From assembly GCA_051747385.1 (NCBI GenBank), contig JBNJGB010000017.1, positions 62,001-126,000 on the forward strand: a DNA stretch of 64,000 bases, given 5' to 3'. The notes under the pieces were generated by a model. That model was not told the origin of the DNA and made no database searches. It worked only from the letters and a program-made list of their open reading frames with translations. The stretch comes from JBNJGB01 sp051747385 (GTDB taxonomy: Bacteria; Myxococcota_A; UBA9042; PHBI01; JACKFB01). How positions within the stretch are numbered: the first letter of the stretch is position 1; every line of letters begins with the position of its first letter. Positions 57,098-64,000 of the stretch are shown one piece after another. A program made the position numbers and the translations under genes.

Positions 57098-57964
57098 CTA
57101 TTGCCACCGCTTCATGAAGGCGCGGAGGCGGGAGGCGAGCTGGGGATCCTGCATGGCGTACGCGAGGTTGGCCTCGATGAGGCCGCCGACGTCGCCCGTG
57201 TCGTAGCGGTCCCCCTCCAAGCGGTGACCGTAGACGCCCTCGGTCTCCATGAGCTGGATGAGGGCGTCGGTGAGCTGGATCTCCCCGCCGCGGCCGGGCT
57301 TCGTGTCCGCGATGTGCTGGAAGACGCTCCCCGGCAGCACGTATCGGCCGACGATGCCCAGGTTGGACGGCGCCTCCCGCGGGAGGGGCTTCTCCACCAT
57401 GTGCGAGCACTTCGTCCGGCGGGGCCCCGCGGCCTCGCCCCGGACCATGCCGTACATGTGCTCGTGGCCCGACGGCACCTCGACGAGGGCCACCGTGCCG
57501 CAGCCCGTGTCCTCGTAGACGTCCACGAGCTGGCGCGTGGCCGGGCGCTCCGCGTCGACGATGTCGTCCGGCAGGAGGACGGCGAAGGGATCGTCGTCGC
57601 CCACGACCGTCCGCCCGCACAGCACGGCGTGCCCCAGCCCCAGCGGCTGGTTCTGGCGGACGCTGACGATGTCGATCATGGAGCTGAGGGACTCGATCCG
57701 CTCGAGCAGCTCGTCCTTGCCCTTGAGGCGCAGGGTGTCCTCGACCTCGTACGAGATGTCGAAGTGATCCTCGAGCGCGCCCTTGTAGCGCCCCGTGATC
57801 AGCACGATCAGCTCGATGCCGCTGGCCACGCACTCCTCGACGATGACCTGGATCGCCGGCTTGTTGACGATCGGCAGCATCTCCTTGGGGATGGCCTTGG
57901 TGGCCGGGAGCAGGCGCGTGCCGAGGCCTGCCGCAGGGATGATGGCCTTGCGGATCTTCTTCAT
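57098..57964 (-). CDS. galU: UTP-glucose-1-phosphate uridylyltransferase
   Basis: The 288-aa enzyme makes UDP-glucose for glycans. Key segments: AIIPAAGLGTRLLPATKAIPKEMLPIVNKP at residues 7-36 (nucleotide loop and Lys), VRQNQPLGLGHAVLCGRTVVGDDDPFAVLLPDDIV near 100-135, VEKPLPREAPSNLGIVGRYVL near 180 and ALIQLMETEGVYGHRLEGDRYDTGDVGGLIEANLA near 235. Intact and of typical length. ATG 57964. The 57-aa protein lies upstream on the same strand with 55 bp between. Confidence 0.96.
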   Translation of the reverse strand: MKKIRKAIIPAAGLGTRLLPATKAIPKEMLPIVNKPAIQVIVEECVASGIELIVLITGRYKGALEDHFDISYEVEDTLRLKGKDELLERIESLSSMIDIVSVRQNQPLGLGHAVLCGRTVVGDDDPFAVLLPDDIVDAERPATRQLVDVYEDTGCGTVALVEVPSGHEHMYGMVRGEAAGPRRTKCSHMVEKPLPREAPSNLGIVGRYVLPGSVFQHIADTKPGRGGEIQLTDALIQLMETEGVYGHRLEGDRYDTGDVGGLIEANLAYAMQDPQLASRLRAFMKRWQ

Positions 57965-58019
57965 GGGAGGTCCAGCGCGGTGGGGGACGAACCCGGAGCG
58001 GGGCCGAAGCCCCGGGAGG

Positions 58020-58193
58020 CTAGTCCTCCTTCTGCTCTTGGAGCCACTGCTTGAGGCCCTTGGTCTCGCTCTCTCGGAAGGCCTTCTTCTCCTTCATGGA
58101 GAGGCCCTCGTAGAGCTTCTCGAGCTTCTGGCGCTGCTCGCGCTTGAGGCGCTTCCGCTCCGCGCGGTCCTCGATGTGCTTGGTGTTGGCCAT
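58020..58193 (-). CDS. 57-aa lysine/glutamate-rich protein
   Basis: This small protein (MANTKHIEDRAERKRLKR at the start, LKQWLQEQKED at the end) is a highly charged, presumably coiled helical peptide. ATG 58193 has GGAGAGACGTC ahead. The high charge and conserved-looking start suggest a real gene, possibly RNA- or ribosome-associated. No family recognised. It lies upstream of galU on the same strand with a gap of 55 bp, and is divergent from the SpmA/SpmB fusion. Confidence 0.6.
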   Translation of the reverse strand: MANTKHIEDRAERKRLKREQRQKLEKLYEGLSMKEKKAFRESETKGLKQWLQEQKED

Positions 58194-58333
58194 GACGTCT
58201 CTCCACGCACCGGGGATTCGGGACGCACGCTTCTACGCGATCCGTGCCTGCGGAGCAAGTGTCTCGCGCGGCCGGGGCCGGGCCCCGCGATTTCCTGTCC
58301 GTCGCCGATCCCCTCGGTTAGCATCCGCGCCAC

Positions 58334-59662
58334 GTGAACGCGGTCTTCCTCGGCATCATCCTGGTGGCGTTCGTGACCGCCGCGTTCGGCGGCGCCATGG
58401 ACGCCCTGTCCACGGCGGCGCTGGACTCGGCGAAGTCCGCCGTGGATCTCGCCATCAGCCTCATCGGCTACATGGCCCTGTTCCTCGGCCTCATGAAGGT
58501 CGCCGAGGACGGCGGCCTCCTGCGACTGCTCGCCCGGGCCATCCGGCCGGTGATGGTCCGCCTCTTCCCGGACGTCCCCGAGGATCACCCGGCCATGGGC
58601 GCGATGATCATGAACATCGCCGCCAACATGCTCGGGCTGGGCAACGCCGCCACCCCGCTCGGCATCAAGGCCATGCAGGAGCTCGACTCCCTGAACCGGG
58701 ACAAGGGCGTCGCCACGAACGCCATGGTGCTCTTCCTGGCGATCAACACCTCCGGGCTGGCCCTGCTCCCGAGCGGCGTCGTCTCCATCCGCGCCGCCGA
58801 GGGCTCCGCCGACCCCTGGGGCATCGTGGCCCCCAGCCTGTTCGCGACCGGCATGTCGACGATCGTGGCCATCCTGGGGACCAAGCTCCTGCAGCGCCTC
58901 CCCGTGTTCCGCCCCGCCCCGACGACGGGCCCGCCCCCCGACGACGAGACGACCGGGGGCTCGGAGCCCGGGGACGACGCCGCGGACGAGGGCCCCGGGG
59001 AGCCCACGCGCGCCGGGGTCCGGGGCCTGTCGGCGTTCCTCGTCGTGAGCCTCGCCGTCCTCGTGGTCCCGCCGGTGTGGGCGGCCATGCTCCCGGGCGA
59101 CTCGCCCCGCGCCGAGGCCCTGCGCGACTTCGCGTCGACCTCGGGCGACTGGGTCATCCCGGTGCTCATCATGGCCCTCTTGCTCTTCGGACGCTTCAAC
59201 GGCGTGAAGGTCTACGAGTCCTTCATCGAGGGGGCCAAGGAGGGCTTCACCACCGGCGTCCGCATCATCCCCTACCTCGCCGCCATCCTCGTGGCCGTGG
59301 GCATGTTCCGCGCCTCGGGCGCCATGGAGGCGCTCACGTCGGCCCTCGGCTCCGCCACCGAGCCTCTCGGCATGCCCGGCGAGGCCCTGCCCATGGCCCT
59401 GGTCCGGCCCCTGTCGGGCTCCGGGGCGTTCGGGCTCATGTCGGAGCTGATCCAGACCCACGGCCCGGACTCCTACGTGGGCTACCTCGTGTCCGTGCTG
59501 AACGGCTCCACGGAGACGACGTTCTATGTGCTGGCCGTGTACTTCGGCGCCGTGGGCATCAGCCGGACCCGCCACGCGGTCTTCGCCGGCCTGAGCGCCG
59601 ACCTCACCGCGGCCGTCGCCGCCGTGTTCATCTGCCAGGCCCTGTTCGGTCACCTGGCCTGA
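58334..59662 (+). CDS. SpmA-SpmB-type nucleoside-recognition fusion membrane protein
   Basis: The 442-aa membrane protein fuses two nucleoside-recognition (Gate) domains. The first half is like SpmA: VDLAISLIGYMALFLGLMKVAEDGGLLRLLARAIRPVM and MNIAANMLGLGNAATPLGIKAMQEL. An acidic linker (residues 200-235) leads to the second, SpmB-like half: GFTTGVRIIPYLAAILVAVGMFRASGAME and GSGAFGLMSELIQTHGPDSYVGYLVSVLNGSTETTFYVLAVYFGAVGI. Transport or sensing substrate is unknown. GTG 58334 starts it. The fused form is common outside spore-formers, so sporulation is not implied. Confidence 0.9.
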   Translation: MNAVFLGIILVAFVTAAFGGAMDALSTAALDSAKSAVDLAISLIGYMALFLGLMKVAEDGGLLRLLARAIRPVMVRLFPDVPEDHPAMGAMIMNIAANMLGLGNAATPLGIKAMQELDSLNRDKGVATNAMVLFLAINTSGLALLPSGVVSIRAAEGSADPWGIVAPSLFATGMSTIVAILGTKLLQRLPVFRPAPTTGPPPDDETTGGSEPGDDAADEGPGEPTRAGVRGLSAFLVVSLAVLVVPPVWAAMLPGDSPRAEALRDFASTSGDWVIPVLIMALLLFGRFNGVKVYESFIEGAKEGFTTGVRIIPYLAAILVAVGMFRASGAMEALTSALGSATEPLGMPGEALPMALVRPLSGSGAFGLMSELIQTHGPDSYVGYLVSVLNGSTETTFYVLAVYFGAVGISRTRHAVFAGLSADLTAAVAAVFICQALFGHLA

Positions 59663-59670
59663 CGCGCGTC

Positions 59671-59720
59671 CGAAGCGGGAACGCGACCGGCGCCTGGGAC
59701 CGCGGGCGTCCCCGTCCGCG
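59671..59720 (-). repeat. inverted copy of the GCGCCGGTCGCGTTCC block
   Basis: Reverse complement gives GGGGACGCCCGCGGTCCCAGG, then CGCCGGTCGCGTTCCCGC, matching the distal parts of 11271-11398 and 20202-20390. It is followed about 30 bp on by the longest (GGCAAG)n array, so this repeat and the G-rich arrays tend to lie together. Confidence 0.55.
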
Positions 59721-59752
59721 CGGCGGAACCCCCGGCGGGAGCCGCGTTCTCA

Positions 59753-59800
59753 GGCAAGGGCAAGGGCAAGGGCAAGGGCAAGGGCAAGGGCAAGGGCAAG
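59753..59800 (+). repeat. (GGCAAG)8 array, bare form, convergent gap
   Basis: Eight perfect GGCAAG units, followed by GGGG, give seven GGG runs separated by CAA: a strong intramolecular G-quadruplex candidate on the plus strand. No hairpin follows. It ends 5 bp before the stop of the histidine kinase gene and lies between convergent genes (SpmA/SpmB and kinase). Confidence 0.9.
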
Positions 59801-59805
59801 GGGGA

Positions 59806-62223
<2,418 letters not shown>

Positions 62224-62374
62224 GGGTACCTCCGGGCTGGCGAGCGACGGATCCGCACGCCCGCAGCATACCGCGCCGAGGCGATCGACGCATGCCGGGC
62301 CGGCGGGGCGTGGCATCGGGTGGGGCCGGGTGCTACCGTCGATTTGCTGTTTCCACGCCTCCCGGGAGCACGTC

Positions 62375-63508
62375 ATGCGCGTACAGCGACTCTCGATCCT
62401 GGTGCTCGTCCTCCTCGCGGTCGGCCTCGCCGCGCCGTCCGCCCGAGGCCAGCAGCAGCCCACCCAGGACACGCTGGCCGACCGCATCGCCTCGGACATC
62501 TCGGCCCTCGCCGTGAACACGCCCATCTGGCTGTCGCGCCACCTCCCGGCGACCATGGCGCAGACCGGGATGGGCGCGGGCATCGGCCTGAGCGACGACG
62601 CCGGGGGCTTCAGCATCGGCGTCATCCCCATGCGCCTGGGGATCTTCAACCAGTTCAGCCAGGTGGGCCGCGGCACGGAGCTGATCGACTTCGAGTCGGC
62701 GCTGCCCGGCAACCTGCCCTGGCCCCAGTTCGGCGTGACGGCGGGTGTGGGGCTCGGCCACGGCCTGGAGGTCGGCGCCGACATCCAGTTCATCCCGAAC
62801 ATGGACGCCGCCCTCGGCGACGAGGTGACCGTGAAGGTGGGGCTCGTCTCCGTCGCCACGGCCCTGCGCTGGCGCGTGAACGAGGCCCGCGGCGGCGTCC
62901 CGGCCCTCGTCTTCGGGGTCGGCGGCTCCTACTACTCCGGCAAGATGGAGCTGGGCGCCGACGTGGAGCGCACCTACGCCTACGAGACGACCTACGGTGG
63001 GGAGGAGGCCACCGTGGAGGGCACCTACTCCTTCGAGGGGGCCCCTCGCATGGAGTGGAGCCTGTGGCAGGTCAACCCGGAGGTCCGCCTGGGCTGGTCC
63101 CTGGGGCCGTTCCGCCCCTACCTGGGCTTCGGCCTGGGCTTCACCTTCGGCGAGGTGGAGGGCGGCGCGGACATCGTGGCCCGGGCCTCGGTGGATCGGG
63201 TCAACGACGAGCCCGTGGACGAGGAGCCGGCCGTCTACGAGGAGCACTCGACGCTCTTCCGGACGGACCCGGCGCGCTACCTCATGCGGCCCCACGTGGG
63301 CTTCGACCTGGTCTTCGGGATCGTGGCCATCACGGCCCAGCTCGACCTGGCCGTGATGAACCAGCAGAAGCTGGGCGGCGACCTGGGCGAGGCGGCGGGG
63401 AACTTCGATCCGACCGCGGACGAGGGCTTCCTGTACAACGAGTCCTCGAAGGAGTCCGAGACCGCCGCGGCCCTGGTGGGGACCCTGGGGCTCCGGCTCC
63501 AGTTCTGA
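62375..63508 (+). CDS. outer-membrane beta-barrel protein
   Basis: The 377-aa protein has a signal peptide (LSILVLVLLAVGLAAPSARG) and alternating Gly/aromatic strands (FGVTAGVGLGHGLEVGADIQFI, RLGWSLGPFRPYLGFGLGFTFGEVEGG, ETAAALVGTLGLRLQF). It ends in Phe, as usual for outer-membrane barrels. No family is recognised. ATG 62375 follows CGGGAGCACGTC. It converges on the membrane protein gene with 9 bp between stops. Confidence 0.75.
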   Translation: MRVQRLSILVLVLLAVGLAAPSARGQQQPTQDTLADRIASDISALAVNTPIWLSRHLPATMAQTGMGAGIGLSDDAGGFSIGVIPMRLGIFNQFSQVGRGTELIDFESALPGNLPWPQFGVTAGVGLGHGLEVGADIQFIPNMDAALGDEVTVKVGLVSVATALRWRVNEARGGVPALVFGVGGSYYSGKMELGADVERTYAYETTYGGEEATVEGTYSFEGAPRMEWSLWQVNPEVRLGWSLGPFRPYLGFGLGFTFGEVEGGADIVARASVDRVNDEPVDEEPAVYEEHSTLFRTDPARYLMRPHVGFDLVFGIVAITAQLDLAVMNQQKLGGDLGEAAGNFDPTADEGFLYNESSKESETAAALVGTLGLRLQF

Positions 63509-63521
63509 CGGCGGCCGTCAG
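63505..63521. terminator. small hairpin containing both convergent stop codons
   Basis: CTGACGG, the loop CGG and CCGTCAG form a 7-bp stem that covers the TGA of the barrel gene and the TGA of the convergent membrane protein gene. No T-tract is present. Confidence 0.4.
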
Positions 63522-64000
63522 TCCTCGTCGAGATCCCGGCGTCTCCGGCGGAGGCGTCGGGTGAGCGGGGCGACCAGCGGCAGGATCGTGAGGGTCACGG
63601 CGGCCAGCAGGGGGCCGGCCATCCCCGCGAGGACGAAGAGCTTCTGCCAGCCCGTCACGTCGTGGTGCAGGTGGAGGGCCTGGACGGCCGTGAGGAGGAA
63701 GTCCGCGCCCGCCGCCCCCGAGAGCACGAACGCCGCCGGCCGGGCGACGCGCAGGCCGCGCAGCACGAGGACGCCGAGCCCCGCGAGCCCGGCGGCCATC
63801 GCCGTGTCGAAGGCGACCCAGGCCCACTGGATGCTCACGTCGCCGAACCAGCGGCGGCCGTCGGCCAGGGCCAGGAGGACGGTCCACGGCACGAGCAGCC
63901 CCGCCAGGACGAAGAGGATGGCGGCCCACGCCCGCAACGGCACGCGCGCCAGGAGACGCCGGACGGTGTCCAGCAGGAAGGCGCCCAGGCCGTTGTCGGC
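63518..64000 (-). CDS. small membrane protein (5' end beyond window edge)
   Basis: The in-window part encodes 160 codons, including at least 141 residues from an internal GTG at 63943. It has three or four membrane segments (AILFVLAGLLVPWTVLLALADG, WVAFDTAMAAGLAGLGVLVLRGL, LFVLAGMAGPLLAAVTLTILPLV). The frame stays open to position 64000 with natural-looking residues (GAFLLDTVRRLLARVP), so the true start probably lies outside. No family assigned. Confidence 0.6.
   Translation of the reverse strand, partial: ADNGLGAFLLDTVRRLLARVPLRAWAAILFVLAGLLVPWTVLLALADGRRWFGDVSIQWAWVAFDTAMAAGLAGLGVLVLRGLRVARPAAFVLSGAAGADFLLTAVQALHLHHDVTGWQKLFVLAGMAGPLLAAVTLTILPLVAPLTRRLRRRRRDLDED

Noticed and set aside
62224..62859. 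N-terminal extension of the histidine kinase at 59806 to 1017 residues
   Set aside because: The extension runs antisense to the outer-membrane barrel gene; the ATG at 62223 has a good ribosome site and the PAS domain begins just after it.

Overview
The window is very GC-rich, densely coded chromosomal DNA with short intergenic gaps and many gene pairs coupled by 4-base GTGA or ATGA overlaps. The best guess is a member of the Myxococcota or a related deltaproteobacterial-type lineage. The evidence is a MopE-type Dx(D/N)xDG calcium-binding lipoprotein, FG-GAP and BNR lipoproteins, two large hybrid histidine kinases, several good sigma-54 (-24/-12) promoter matches, a baeRF protein and many outer-membrane beta-barrels. 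An aa3-type respiratory chain (heme A synthase) points to an aerobe. This placement is an inference. No rRNA, tRNA, CRISPR array, transposase or phage gene was seen.

Layout. 1-11.3 kb: a small sigma-54-preceded protein, archaeal-type SAM synthetase, acyl-CoA synthetase with a WxxGxW lipoprotein, a degenerate sugar-nucleotidyltransferase-like protein, a BNR lipoprotein, a translationally coupled trio (APH-type kinase, CysC-type kinase, baeRF protein) and a PEBP lipoprotein. 11.5-20.2 kb: RtcB RNA ligase, PAP2-type membrane phosphatase or transferase, heme A synthase, FG-GAP lipoprotein, two tandem ferritin-like proteins, an SRPBCC protein and a hemerythrin. 20.5-28.1 kb: a giant secreted zinc peptidase/PD40/beta-barrel protein, the AmrS radical-SAM enzyme, a zinc-ribbon protein, Nif3, BirA and a DUF2267 protein. 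28.1-35.0 kb: a six-gene minus-strand operon (TPR/beta-barrel, PqqD-like, ATP-grasp, PLP decarboxylase, urea-transporter/M23 fusion, TPR). 35.3-45.7 kb: MopE-like lipoprotein, AI-2E permease, Fe-S PD-(D/E)XK nuclease, transglutaminase, YceI, a membrane protein, a GluR0-like ligand-gated channel, a medium-chain reductase and a hybrid kinase. 45.8-52.1 kb: a three-gene operon with two antiporter-fold proteins, one fused to a degenerate P-loop ATPase, plus an MscS-like channel. 52.1-64 kb: DUF4202, SRPBCC, lipase-like hydrolase, DksA-type zinc finger, a thioredoxin-family protein, DAHP synthase, GalU, a 57-residue protein, an SpmA-SpmB fusion, a second hybrid kinase, an outer-membrane barrel and a membrane protein running to the edge.

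The strongest candidates for an undescribed system are the antiporter/ATPase/MscS operon (45764-52058) and the PqqD/ATP-grasp/decarboxylase/urea-transporter-M23 operon (28122-34961). The intergenic DNA carries a dispersed repeat family. Its members are (GGCAAG)n arrays that could form G-quadruplexes, all with the G-rich strand on +. Copies with a conserved ~104-bp module and/or a terminal hairpin lie in divergent promoter gaps (26.4, 35.0 and 38.9 kb). Bare arrays lie in convergent gaps (20.4, 27.5 and 59.8 kb). Two further small repeat families are also present.
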